A stretch of 64,000 nucleotides of DNA from an uncultured delta proteobacterium (GTDB lineage Bacteria > Myxococcota_A > UBA9160 > JAFDET01), in contig CAMYLJ010000038.1 of assembly GCA_947259215.1 (NCBI GenBank), forward strand, positions 1-64,000. The letters run 5' to 3'. Position numbers and translations under genes: made by a program. Of the stretch, positions 16,514 to 24,695 are shown in pieces. The notes beneath the pieces are model-generated. The model saw only the letters and a program-made list of their open reading frames with translations, was not told the DNA's origin and searched no databases. Every line of letters begins with the position of its first letter. The first letter of the stretch is position 1.

Positions 16514-17605
16514 ATGAGCACCGCCGAGACCCTGCCCTCCCAGCATCCCGCCGAAGGCGAGGGCGTCCGCGCCTCGCTCGAGGCCGTCTACAACTGGAAC
16601 TACGACAGCGAGATCGACGAGCTGCGCACCCTGTACGGGAATGCCCTGGAGCGGCAGTGGATCGCCGTGCGCGACCTCGACTGGGACCACGAGATCGATC
16701 GCGACGCCTTCTCCAGCAGCTTCAGCATCGGGGGCTTCCCGATCGAGAAGACCCGCTTCTGGCAAGGCCTGCCGCGCGACGTGCGCTGGGAAGTGTCGCG
16801 GCGCTCGGCTGCCTTCATGCTCTCGAACTTCCTGCACGGGGAGCAGGGAGCCCTGATGGTGGCCTCGCAGCTCGTGAACGCGGTGCCCCACATGGACGGC
16901 AAGTTCTACGCCGCCACCCAGACCCTGGACGAGGCGCGTCACGTGGAGGTCTTCGCCGCCTACGTGCGCAAGCTCGACGAGGTGCGCCCGATCGCGCCGT
17001 CGCTGAAGCAGCTGCTGGACAACGTGCTGGCGGCCGACGGCTGGATGCACAAGGCCGTGGGCATGCAGGTGGTGACGGAGGGGCTCGCCCTCTACAGCTT
17101 CCGCGACATGCGCAACAAGACCGAGGAGCCGCTGCTGAAGGAGCTTCTCACCTACGTGTCGCGGGACGAGGCGCGCCACACGGGCTACGGCATCAAGTAC
17201 CTGAACGCCGTGGTGCCGAGCCTCGACGAGCGTGAGCGCGGCGAGCTCGAGGACTTCGCCTTCGAGGCAGCGCGGCTGCTGGTGGATTCGCGGGCCGGCA
17301 CCTCCATGCGCGACTCGGTGTTCGAGATCTGGGAGGAGGCCGGAGTCGAGCGCACGACGGCCCTGGCCGAGCTGGCCCAGGAGCGCGACACGATCCGCCA
17401 GGCCATCGAGGAGAACGGCGGGCGCCGCGGCCCGATCCGCGGCTTCGTGATCCCGACCCTGCGCGCCATCGGTCTCTTCAGCGAGCGCATCGAGGGCCAC
17501 TTCGCCGACATGTTCCGCGCCAACCTCGGCGAGAGCTTCGGCAGCCTGTCCGACGACCCCCGCGACGTCCCCGAAGACCTGGAAGCCTGGGCCACCGGCT
17601 CCTGA
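16514..17605 (+). CDS. Ferritin-like di-iron (R2-like) oxidase/oxygenase family protein
   Basis: A 363-residue four-helix-bundle protein with a complete carboxylate di-iron ligand set: E110 (FLHGEQGAL), E140 and H143 (LDEARH), E189 (VVTEGLAL), E219 and H222 (RDEARH). This pattern is shared by ribonucleotide reductase R2, R2-like oxidases and AurF-type N-oxygenases; the substrate is not evident. There is no signal peptide. Two tandem palindromes immediately upstream suggest control by a ligand-responsive repressor of the FadR/GntR or TetR type, hinting at a role with fatty acids or a xenobiotic. It is monocistronic, ending at a strong palindrome. Confidence 0.85.
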   Translation: MSTAETLPSQHPAEGEGVRASLEAVYNWNYDSEIDELRTLYGNALERQWIAVRDLDWDHEIDRDAFSSSFSIGGFPIEKTRFWQGLPRDVRWEVSRRSAAFMLSNFLHGEQGALMVASQLVNAVPHMDGKFYAATQTLDEARHVEVFAAYVRKLDEVRPIAPSLKQLLDNVLAADGWMHKAVGMQVVTEGLALYSFRDMRNKTEEPLLKELLTYVSRDEARHTGYGIKYLNAVVPSLDERERGELEDFAFEAARLLVDSRAGTSMRDSVFEIWEEAGVERTTALAELAQERDTIRQAIEENGGRRGPIRGFVIPTLRAIGLFSERIEGHFADMFRANLGESFGSLSDDPRDVPEDLEAWATGS

Positions 17606-17625
17606 ACAACGCAAGCAACGGGGAC

Positions 17626-17700
17626 GGACCTAAGAAACGGGGACGGTCCTAAGAAACTCCGCAGCGGAGTTTCTTAGGACCGTCCCCGTTTCTTAGGTCC
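17626..17700. repeat. 75-bp palindrome, 37-bp arms with a 1-nt loop
   Basis: The arms 17626-17662 and 17664-17700 are perfect reverse complements around a single A. Each arm contains two tandem copies of an ACGGGGACGGTCC-TAAGAAA-like unit, with a further partial copy at 17618-17630. It sits exactly between the convergent di-iron and phosphatase-like genes and abuts the latter's stop, so it can act as a bidirectional terminator. The internal unit structure looks like a REP-type dispersed element; other copies are not in this window. Confidence 0.85.
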
Positions 17701-19350
17701 TCACGAGCCGGTGAGCGGCAGGACCTGGCCGTCGAGGCCGGCGGGCGGATCCACGCCCAGCAGGGTCGAGAGCGTGGGCGCCAGGTCGACGCTGGCGGCG
17801 CGGCCGCGCACGACCCCGGGCTCCACGCCGCGCCCCCAGAAGACGAGCGGCACCGCCCGGTCGTAGGGGTAGGGGGTGCCGTGGCTCGTGCCCGCCGGGT
17901 AGAGCGCGACCAGGCAGTCGCGCCGGGTCTGCACCGCGAAGTCGCCCCCGCGCTCGGCGTGATGGGAGTTGTGGTAGAGCTTGGCGAAGGGCGCGGGGCC
18001 CTCGGCCGCCGCCATCTCCTCCGCCGTCCAGACACGCTTCACCACCGGCTGCGCCACGAGCATGGCGCTGGCCTCCTCGACCACCCGCGCGACGGACACC
18101 CCGGCCACCGCCGCCCGCGCGCGGCGCACACGGAAGCGATAGCCCGCGCGCGCCAGCCACGGGCCTGCCTCCCCACCGGCGCTGCCGAAGGCCTCATCCA
18201 GCGCGAACTCGAGCGCCGCAGCGATGCCCTGCTGGACGACGCGACCCCCCTGCACCGGGCAGTCGCTGGTGCCGCTCTCCCACAACCACTCGGGAAGCGC
18301 GAGGACTCCGTGGTCGGACGTGAGCGCCACCACCAGGCTGCCGCGCCCGAGCCGGGCCTCGAGCGCGTCGAGGAAGCGGCCCAGAGCGGCGTCGAGACGC
18401 AGCAGCGCGTCGCGCGACTCCTGGCTCCGGGGGCCGTAGGCGTGTCCCACCAGATCCCCCGCCGAGAGCGAGAGGGCCAGCAGGTCCACCGCCGGACCGC
18501 TGCCCACTCCCTCGTTCGCGATCAGCTCGAGCGCGAACTCCAGGGTGACCTCGTCCAGGAACGGGGAGAAGTAGAGCGCGTCCAGGGTGACCGCCCGCTC
18601 GTCCTGCACGATCGGGTGGGGCGAGGTGGCCGAGAAGCGGTCGACCTCGCGCGGGTGCACGTCGGGTCGCGCGCCGTTCGGGGGCGCACCCGTCGCGTGC
18701 TCCCAGGTCGCGGGCAGGCGGCCCACGAAGCCCCCGTCCGCGCCAGACCCGTTGAACGCGGTCGCCCAGGCCGGCAGGGCGTCGCGGTAGTAGCCGCTCG
18801 TGTTGAACCCGAGCGCGCCGCGGCGGTCGAGCCAGTAGACGCCGTCGGGCCGCTGTCCCCCCAGGCTGATGGCGGCGCGGTCCTTGCCCGACACGCTGAA
18901 CACCCGCGTCCCCGGTCGCGCGGCGCGCAGCCAGTCGCCGAGCCCGGCGGCATCGATCGTGCGCGGAGAGCGTCCCGGCCCCCCGCCCAGCACCTGCGCG
19001 GCGGGATCGGAATCCGCGACGCAGTAGAGGACCTCGTCGCTGGCGGGATCGACGAAGTGGTTGCCGGGAACGCCCACGGACCCGGGATGGCGCCCGGTCA
19101 CGGCGGCGACGTGGCCGGGGCAGGTCTCGCTGTCCGCGTGGGCCAGGGCGGCGTCGGCGAAGACGCGTCCCTCGCGCGCCAGGCGACCGAGCCCTCCCGG
19201 CAGCCCCGGATCCAGGCGATCCGCCCGCAATTGGTCCACGACCAGGAGCAGCGCCAGGCGCGGCTCGCCGGACTCGACGCCACAACCGAGGACGGCCAGC
19301 GCAGCGATCCCCGCAAGACCGGCGATCAGTCGCCGCGGCAGTTCCGGCAA
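17701..19350 (-). CDS. Alkaline-phosphatase-superfamily lipoprotein
   Basis: A 549-residue predicted lipoprotein; the TTG at 19350 gives a short signal with lipobox VLGC, whereas longer starts lack one. The fold is that of alkaline phosphatase/phosphodiesterase enzymes: LLLVVDQLRADRLD holds the first metal Asp, THE ADSETCPGHVAAVTGRHP region holds the probable nucleophile (Thr or Ser), LSLSAGDLVGHAYGP a metal Asp and His, and LTSDHGVLALP the Asp-His pair; a late H-x-H cluster (SHGTPY) supplies the last ligand. It probably hydrolyses phosphomonoesters or diesters in the periplasm. It overlaps the end of fur by about 25 bp. Substrate is unknown. Confidence 0.85.
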   Translation of the reverse strand: MPELPRRLIAGLAGIAALAVLGCGVESGEPRLALLLVVDQLRADRLDPGLPGGLGRLAREGRVFADAALAHADSETCPGHVAAVTGRHPGSVGVPGNHFVDPASDEVLYCVADSDPAAQVLGGGPGRSPRTIDAAGLGDWLRAARPGTRVFSVSGKDRAAISLGGQRPDGVYWLDRRGALGFNTSGYYRDALPAWATAFNGSGADGGFVGRLPATWEHATGAPPNGARPDVHPREVDRFSATSPHPIVQDERAVTLDALYFSPFLDEVTLEFALELIANEGVGSGPAVDLLALSLSAGDLVGHAYGPRSQESRDALLRLDAALGRFLDALEARLGRGSLVVALTSDHGVLALPEWLWESGTSDCPVQGGRVVQQGIAAALEFALDEAFGSAGGEAGPWLARAGYRFRVRRARAAVAGVSVARVVEEASAMLVAQPVVKRVWTAEEMAAAEGPAPFAKLYHNSHHAERGGDFAVQTRRDCLVALYPAGTSHGTPYPYDRAVPLVFWGRGVEPGVVRGRAASVDLAPTLSTLLGVDPPAGLDGQVLPLTGS

Positions 19351-19757
19351 TGCCCGTAGAGCTCGTGGCGATGGCGCAGGATCTGGAACCCGTAGCGCTC
19401 CGCGATGTCGTTCTGCGCGCTCTCGATCATCTGGCACTCGAACTCCACGATCTTGCCGCAGCGAACGCAGACCAGGTGGTCGTGGTGCTCGTGATGGATC
19501 TCGTAGCGGGTGACCCCGTCCTCGAAGCGACGCTCGTGCGCCAGGCCCGCTTCGCAGAGGAGCTTCATCGTGCGGTAGACCGTCGTGTATCCGATGTGCG
19601 GATGCTTGTCGCGGACCCGCCCGTAGATGTCCTCGGCCGTGATGTGTCCGCGCGCCTCGAGGAAGGCCTCGAGGATGGCGTCGCGCTGCCGCGTGTGGCG
19701 GAGATTGTGGCCTTCGAGGAACCGCGCCAACGACTCGCGCTCGACGTCGTGCGCCAT
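19326..19757 (-). CDS. fur: Fur-family metalloregulator
   Basis: DNA-binding repressor sensing iron, zinc or peroxide. The product from ATG 19757 is 143 residues: winged helix with RHTRQRDAILEAF and TTVYRTMKLLCEAG, then the dimerisation domain with HHEHHDHLVCVRCGKIVEFE and a C-terminal CRNC. The two CxxC pairs form the structural zinc site. An in-frame ATG at 19793 would add 12 residues; neither start has a clear ribosome site. Subfamily (Fur, PerR, Zur) cannot be fixed from motifs alone. The phosphatase-like gene follows with overlap. Confidence 0.92.
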   Translation of the reverse strand: MAHDVERESLARFLEGHNLRHTRQRDAILEAFLEARGHITAEDIYGRVRDKHPHIGYTTVYRTMKLLCEAGLAHERRFEDGVTRYEIHHEHHDHLVCVRCGKIVEFECQMIESAQNDIAERYGFQILRHRHELYGHCRNCRGD

Positions 19758-19799
19758 GGGCACGAGACTACGAGACACCCCGTCCCGGTTCAAGTCGCG

Positions 19800-20288
19800 C
19801 TACGCGCCGCCCAGGGCGTCTTCGGCCGCCTCGGCGATCTCGTCGTCGGGATCGTCCGCCAGCATGCGAAGCTGGCTGCGGAGCCCCGCGGACAGGCGCT
19901 CGGCGCCCAGGGCAGCGAGGGCGCGCAGCGCTCCCACCACCAGATCCCGATCTCCGCTGTCGAGGAAGAGCGCGAGCAGCGCCGGGTCGTCGGGGAAGCC
20001 CACGGCGTCGCGGTAGGCGGCGCACGCCGGCGCCAGCTCCGGCGTGCCGTGGGCCTCGCGCACCGCTTCGGCCAGGCGCTCGCCCTCCGCGCCACCTTGA
20101 TCCACGGAGAACATGCCGTCGATCTGCTTCAGGTACTCCGAGGTCGCGCGCTGCGAGCGCGCCTCGGCCGCGGCGCCACGCGGCCGGCGCTCTTCCGGGC
20201 GGTGTCCGGACCCGTCGCGCGCGCGGTCGATCTCCCGCCAGCTCTTGCGGGGACGCTCGTCGCGATCGTCGTCGCGGCCGTCCGTCAC
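19800..20288 (-). CDS. Small charged protein with HEAT-like C-terminus
   Basis: A 162-residue protein whose first 60 residues are disordered and very charged (Arg/Asp/Glu, with KSWREIDRARDGS) and whose C-terminal half consists of short helix pairs typical of HEAT repeats (DLVVGALRALAALGAERLSA, then a DDEIAEAAEDAL end). GTG 20288 overlaps the stop of the TPR lipoprotein in a GTGA quartet. The function is unknown; protein binding is likely. Its stop is 42 bp from the fur start, so fur could be co-transcribed. Confidence 0.75.
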   Translation of the reverse strand: MTDGRDDDRDERPRKSWREIDRARDGSGHRPEERRPRGAAAEARSQRATSEYLKQIDGMFSVDQGGAEGERLAEAVREAHGTPELAPACAAYRDAVGFPDDPALLALFLDSGDRDLVVGALRALAALGAERLSAGLRSQLRMLADDPDDEIAEAAEDALGGA

Positions 20289-20611
20289 GGCGTGGCCGCC
20301 GCGCGCAGGCGTTCCAGGTTCTGCTTGGCGGTCGGGTCCGAGCAGTCGAGCGCCACCGCGCGCTCGAAGGCCAGGCGGGCGTCGTCGTCGCGGCCCGCGG
20401 CCAGGTAGGCGACCCCCAGGTTGTTGTAGACGTCGCCGGCCTGGGGGATGCGGGCCGCCGCTGCCTCGAGGTCGTGGATCGCGCGCTCGGTGTCCCCTGC
20501 CTCCAGGGCCTCGGTGCCCTGCTCGTAGAGCCGCGCTCCCTCCCAGGAGGCACAGCCCCCCAGCGCGGAGCCGAGCAGTAGCAGGCCGGCGGCGAACAGC
20601 GGGCGCAGCAT
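20285..20611 (-). CDS. TPR lipoprotein, small
   Basis: A 108-residue product: signal peptide with lipobox ending GGC (Cys about 19), then two to three tetratricopeptide repeats (ARLYEQGTEALEAGDTERAI, GDVYNNLGVAYLAAGRDDDA, then a third partial). It should be membrane-anchored and bind a protein partner. It heads the minus-strand unit TPR - HEAT-like - fur - phosphatase. Confidence 0.85.
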   Translation of the reverse strand: MLRPLFAAGLLLLGSALGGCASWEGARLYEQGTEALEAGDTERAIHDLEAAAARIPQAGDVYNNLGVAYLAAGRDDDARLAFERAVALDCSDPTAKQNLERLRAAATP

Positions 20612-20830
20612 CGCGGGTTGCGAGCCTCCGAAGCGGGACGGCGATTGCCACCCCCAGGGCGAGATGATAGCCTGCCGCGCGACGGACAGGAGTACGGATG
20701 CTGCGGACCAACGACAACGGCGCGGGAAACCCGCGGAAGGGTGTACGAAAGATGCCCATCCGTGCGGTTCGCCCGATCCAGGGGAGAGTTCGTCGCGCTC
20801 GTCCGTGAGCAACCCGTGATTCGAAGCCAA

Positions 20831-20866
20831 CGAAGGCCGCGGGCGCGACATCGCACGCGGCCTTCG
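20831..20866 (+). other. Hairpin in the leader of the MATE gene
   Basis: CGAAGGCCGCG (20831-20841) pairs perfectly with CGCGGCCTTCG (20856-20866) around a 14-nt loop, 20 bp before the ATG at 20886. It could be a transcription attenuator, a translational control hairpin or the terminator of an unannotated short transcript. The rest of the 20612-20885 gap shows no gene. Confidence 0.4.
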
Positions 20867-20885
20867 TCGTTCTGGAGCTCGAATC

Positions 20886-22256
20886 ATGGCCACGCCCGCT
20901 GACACCACCGCCGTCCCGCTCCCGGCCGCCGAACGCGGCGGTCTGCGCCAGGTCGTCGGCCTCGCCTACCCCGTCGTCCTCTCGAACCTCTCGATGACGA
21001 TGCTCCACCTGGTGGACAGCGCCTTCGTCGGCCGCCTCGGGGCCACGGAGCTCGGCGCCGTCGGGTACGCGGGCATCTGGTACTGGACCGCGCTCTGCTT
21101 CTTCATGGGCACGGCCCAAGGCGTGCAGACCTTCGTCTCCCAGGCCCACGGCGCCGGCCGCGAGGGCGAGTGCGGCGCCTGGTTCTGGCAGGCCCTGGCC
21201 TGGCTCGCGCCGCTGGCGGCGCTGGCGCTGGGGGCGTTCGCGCTGCTCTTCCCGCTGCTGCTGGGCGTGCTCGGGCCGTCGGCGGATCTCCAGAGCGTCG
21301 CGGCGGAGTACGTGCGCCCGCGCTCCTTCGGCGCCTTCGCGTCGGTGGCCGCCATGGCGCTGGCCTCCTTCTTCCGCGGCATCGGCGACACGCGCACTCC
21401 GCTCTACGCGATGCTGGTCGCCAACGTCGCCAACGGCCTGCTCGACTACGGGCTCATCTTCGGGAACCTGGGCATGCCGGCCCTGGGCGTGGCGGGTGCG
21501 GGCGGCGCCAGCGCCGCAGCCGAGTGGCTCTACGCGGGCATCCTCTTGTTCGCGTTCCGGCGTCCGCGGGTGGCGCGGCCGTTCGTCACCCGGGCGATCC
21601 GTCCCGAGCGCAAGGCCATGCGCCGGCTCGCGCGCACGTCCACGCCGATCGGCGGCCAGTGGTTCCTGGAGATGATCAGCTTCGCGCTCTTCAGCACCCT
21701 CGTGGCGCGCATGGGCGACGAGCAGATGGCCGCGAGCCAGGCCTTCCTGGCGCTGCTCCACCTCTCGTTCATGCAGGTGGTGGGCGTCTCGGTGGCGACC
21801 GGCACCCTGGTGGGGCGCTACCGCGGCGCGGAGGACCTGGAGGCCGCCGAACGCAGCCATCGCACCGCGCAGCGCGTGGGCCTGGCCCTCGCGTTCGCGG
21901 TGGGCGCGCTCTTCCTCAGCGTGCCGGAGCAGCTGATGCGGATCTTCAGCAACGACGCCGAGGTGCTGTCCCTGGGGCGGCCGCTGCTGGCCGTGGGCGC
22001 GGCCTTCCAGCTGCTCGACGCCGTGGGGATCATCGCGAGTGGCGCCCTGCGCGGGGCCGGCGACACGCGCTGGCCCTTCGTGGTGCAGGCGACCCTGGCC
22101 TGGACCGTGTTCCTGCCTCTCGGCTGGCTCTTCGGCGTGGTCCTGGGAGGCGGGCTCTTCGGCGCCTGGGTCGGCGGCACGGTCTACGTGGCCGCGCTGG
22201 CCACGGTCTTCCTGTGGCGCTTCCGCTCTGGGGCGTGGCGATCGATCGCGATCTAG
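20886..22256 (+). CDS. MATE-family multidrug/organic cation exporter
   Basis: A 456-residue inner-membrane antiporter with twelve predicted helices in two homologous halves. The first helix region LAYPVVLSNLSMTMLHLVDS and the AFVGRLGATELGA segment, the FFRGIGDTRTPLYAMLVANV block, and the second-half counterpart ASGALRGAGDTRWPFVV are characteristic of the NorM/DinF superfamily. It would expel drugs or metabolites using Na+ or H+ gradients. Its stop shares CTAG with the convergent EEP gene. A stable hairpin lies in its leader. Confidence 0.94.
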   Translation: MATPADTTAVPLPAAERGGLRQVVGLAYPVVLSNLSMTMLHLVDSAFVGRLGATELGAVGYAGIWYWTALCFFMGTAQGVQTFVSQAHGAGREGECGAWFWQALAWLAPLAALALGAFALLFPLLLGVLGPSADLQSVAAEYVRPRSFGAFASVAAMALASFFRGIGDTRTPLYAMLVANVANGLLDYGLIFGNLGMPALGVAGAGGASAAAEWLYAGILLFAFRRPRVARPFVTRAIRPERKAMRRLARTSTPIGGQWFLEMISFALFSTLVARMGDEQMAASQAFLALLHLSFMQVVGVSVATGTLVGRYRGAEDLEAAERSHRTAQRVGLALAFAVGALFLSVPEQLMRIFSNDAEVLSLGRPLLAVGAAFQLLDAVGIIASGALRGAGDTRWPFVVQATLAWTVFLPLGWLFGVVLGGGLFGAWVGGTVYVAALATVFLWRFRSGAWRSIAI

Positions 22257-23056
22257 CGGCGGGGCTTGCGGCCCGGGCTGGCGGGGCGGGGCGGGAGCTC
22301 GATGCGGGCCACGACGGGCAGGTGATCCGAGGCCCGGCGGGCAGCCGGCGAGTCGTGGCTCCTCACCTCCAGGATCCGGGCGCCGCGGGTGTAGATCCGG
22401 TCGAGGGCCAGCATGGGGCGCGCCGCGGGAAAGCTGGCGGGCCAGTCCTGGTTGTGGTGCTGCTCGTCGAGACCGTCCTCGAGTGCGCGGGTGGCCTTGC
22501 ACTTGCGCCAGGCGTTCATGTCCCCGAGCAGCACGGAGGCGCCGGCGCGCAGCTGCGGGTGGCGCAGGAGCGATGCCACCTGGCGCTCGCGCGTGCGGTC
22601 CACGAGCCCTAGGTGTGTCGCGACCACGTTCAGCCCCTCGCCCGGCACCTCCGACAGCCCGTCGAAGGAGGCAGCCACGGCGACCCGGCGCTCCATGCGC
22701 GAGTAGGAGAGGTCCAGGATCGAGACGCCGGCGATCGGCCAGCGCGAGAGGATCGCGTTGCCGAGCTCGCCCTTGCGGTGGATCCGGGTCACCGCGAAGG
22801 CCAGGTGCAGCCCCAGGGTGTCGGCCAGCTGGACCAGGGGATCCTCGACGTCGAAGGGCCGCAGCACTTCCTGAAGCGCCATCACGTCGGCGCCGAGCTC
22901 GGAGATCACGAACCCGGCGCGCGCCGGGTCCGGCGTCGCGCGGCCGGAGAAGCCCGTCCAGCGGTGCACGTTGTAGGTGGCCACCGTGATCTCGCGCGGC
23001 ATGGCATCGAGCGTCATCGGCCTGGCGGGGGCGCGGACCAAGCCCAGGTGGGGCAT
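22253..23056 (-). CDS. Endonuclease/exonuclease/phosphatase (EEP) family protein
   Basis: Predicted Mg-dependent phosphoesterase with the EEP catalytic set: TYNVHRW (Asn metal site), MALQEV (Glu), THLGLVD, LLGDMNAW (Asp-x-Asn) and ASDHLPV (Asp-His pair) near the end. The product from ATG 23056 is about 267 residues and has a basic N-terminus and C-terminus. GTG 23149 or ATG 23017 are other possible starts. Related proteins next to cardiolipin synthases act on membrane lipid head groups, others on nucleic acids; nothing here decides between them. Confidence 0.88.
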   Translation of the reverse strand: MPHLGLVRAPARPMTLDAMPREITVATYNVHRWTGFSGRATPDPARAGFVISELGADVMALQEVLRPFDVEDPLVQLADTLGLHLAFAVTRIHRKGELGNAILSRWPIAGVSILDLSYSRMERRVAVAASFDGLSEVPGEGLNVVATHLGLVDRTRERQVASLLRHPQLRAGASVLLGDMNAWRKCKATRALEDGLDEQHHNQDWPASFPAARPMLALDRIYTRGARILEVRSHDSPAARRASDHLPVVARIELPPRPASPGRKPRR

Positions 23057-23315
23057 GTCCAGGCGCTCGGGCTCCGAGCGTCGAGTCACCCGCTTGCGCC
23101 GGACCGGCTGGCTGCGGGAGCGGAACTTGCGGGAGCGAAGCGCGGGCACCGAGCCCAGGATAGCGCTCCGGGATCTCCACCCCCCGGGACGCTTCACGGA
23201 CGTTTCATGGACGTGCAGCGGACGGGGGCAGAGCCCCGCGCCCGCAGGGATTCCGCCCCCGGCGCGATCGGGTCGGCCCAAGCAGGCGGGGGCATCGACC
23301 GATACGCTCTGGACC

Positions 23316-24695
23316 ATGGCCCGGCGACGCGCAAATCCCCTGGGGTCGCTCGCGGAGGTTCCCGCGGTGCGCGAGGCTGCGGCGGCGCTCGTCGACGCCG
23401 TCGCCGAGGCCGCGCGCGAGCGCGTGCTCTCGCCGAAGGAGTACGAGCGCGCCCTGCGCGATCTCGGCCGCATGCGCGGCCGGCCGCTCTACTACCCGCT
23501 CCTCATGGGCCGCGGCGGCCGCGGCGCGCGGGTGCAGCTGGCCGACGGCAGCCTGAAGCTCGACTTCATCGGTGGCATCGGCGTCTACGCCTTCGGGCAC
23601 GCCGACCGCGACCTGCTCGAGACCGCGGCGGCGGCGGCTGCCGCGGACGAGGTCTTCCAGGGCCACCTGGCGCCGGGGCCCGAGGCGCTTCAGCTCTCGA
23701 AGGCGCTCCTGCGTCACGCGGGGCCGCACCTGCGCCACGTCTGGCTCTCGGTGTCCGGTGCCATGGCCAACGAGAACGCGCTGAAGCTGATCTGGCAGAA
23801 GAAGGCCCCGGCCGACCGCATCCTCGCCTTCGAGCAGGGCTTCGCCGGGCGCACCAGCACCCTGGCGGAGATCACGGATCGCCCCGCCTACCGCGAGGGC
23901 CTGCCCCTGCGCGGCAACGTGGACTACGTGCCCTTCTACGACCCGCAGGATCCCGGCTCGAGCGAGCGCAGCCTGGCGGTGCTGGACGCGCACCTGGCGC
24001 GTCACCCGGGCCGGTACGCCGGCATGCTCTTCGAGCTGGTGCAGGGCGAAGGCGGGGTCGTCACCGCGCCGCCGCCCTTCTTCGTGGCGCTGATGGAGCG
24101 CTGCCGGGAGGCCGGCCTCGCCGTCTGGGTGGACGAGGTGCAGACTTTCGCGCGCACCGGCGAGCTCTTCGCCTTCCGCCACTACGGCCTCGAGGACTAC
24201 GTGGACCTCGTGACCTGCGGCAAGGCGCTCCAGGGAAGCGCGCTCTTGTTCTCGAAGCCCTACAACCCGAAGCCCGGTCTGGTGGCAGGCACCTACGCGG
24301 GCTCGACGGTCGGCATGGCGGTGGGCGCGCGCATCATCGAGCGGCTGGAGAGCGAGGGCTACCTCGGCCCCGAGGGCCGGGTGGCCGTGCTCGAGCGGCG
24401 CATCGCGCGGCGCTTCGAGCAGCTGGCGAAGACCCTGCCCCGGGCCGTGGGTCCGCGCAGCGGGATCGGCGCCATGCACGCCTTCGTGCCCTTCGACGGT
24501 CGACCCGAGGTGGTCTCGGCGTTGCTGCGCACCTGCTTCGAGGAGGGCCTCCTGATCTTCGGCGCCGGCCAGCGCCCCGGCAAGCTGCGCATGCTGCTCC
24601 CCGTGAACGTCACCGACGCCGAGCTCGAGGCCGGCTTCACCATGCTCGAGAAGGCGCTGCGGCGCGTGGCCGAGGAGCACGACCTGGCGTGCTGA
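23316..24695 (+). CDS. Class III aminotransferase, succinylornithine transaminase-like (AstC position)
   Basis: PLP enzyme, 459 residues, first gene of an arginine-catabolic unit. It shows the class III fold: SVSGAMANENALKLIWQKK, AFEQGFAGRT, ELVQGEGGV, WVDEVQTFARTG and the PLP lysine in DLVTCGKALQGSA. At 459 residues it is longer than typical AstC (about 400) and closer to larger omega-aminotransferases, so lysine or ornithine aminotransferase activity is also possible. Position before astA and astD makes succinylornithine plus 2-oxoglutarate the favoured reaction. The stop overlaps the astA start by 7 bp. Confidence 0.85.
   Translation: MARRRANPLGSLAEVPAVREAAAALVDAVAEAARERVLSPKEYERALRDLGRMRGRPLYYPLLMGRGGRGARVQLADGSLKLDFIGGIGVYAFGHADRDLLETAAAAAAADEVFQGHLAPGPEALQLSKALLRHAGPHLRHVWLSVSGAMANENALKLIWQKKAPADRILAFEQGFAGRTSTLAEITDRPAYREGLPLRGNVDYVPFYDPQDPGSSERSLAVLDAHLARHPGRYAGMLFELVQGEGGVVTAPPPFFVALMERCREAGLAVWVDEVQTFARTGELFAFRHYGLEDYVDLVTCGKALQGSALLFSKPYNPKPGLVAGTYAGSTVGMAVGARIIERLESEGYLGPEGRVAVLERRIARRFEQLAKTLPRAVGPRSGIGAMHAFVPFDGRPEVVSALLRTCFEEGLLIFGAGQRPGKLRMLLPVNVTDAELEAGFTMLEKALRRVAEEHDLAC

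Noticed and set aside
17611-17700. CRISPR-like repeats
   Set aside because: The repeated units form a palindrome with no spacers or cas genes, so a REP-like element or terminator fits better.
20815-20870. A tRNA-like TTCGAA and stem near the MATE leader
   Set aside because: No acceptor, D or anticodon arms can be folded; it is just a hairpin.
19800-23180. A 1126-residue minus-strand reading frame
   Set aside because: It runs antisense through MATE and through other frames of EEP; only its final 162 codons, after GTG 20288, behave as a gene.
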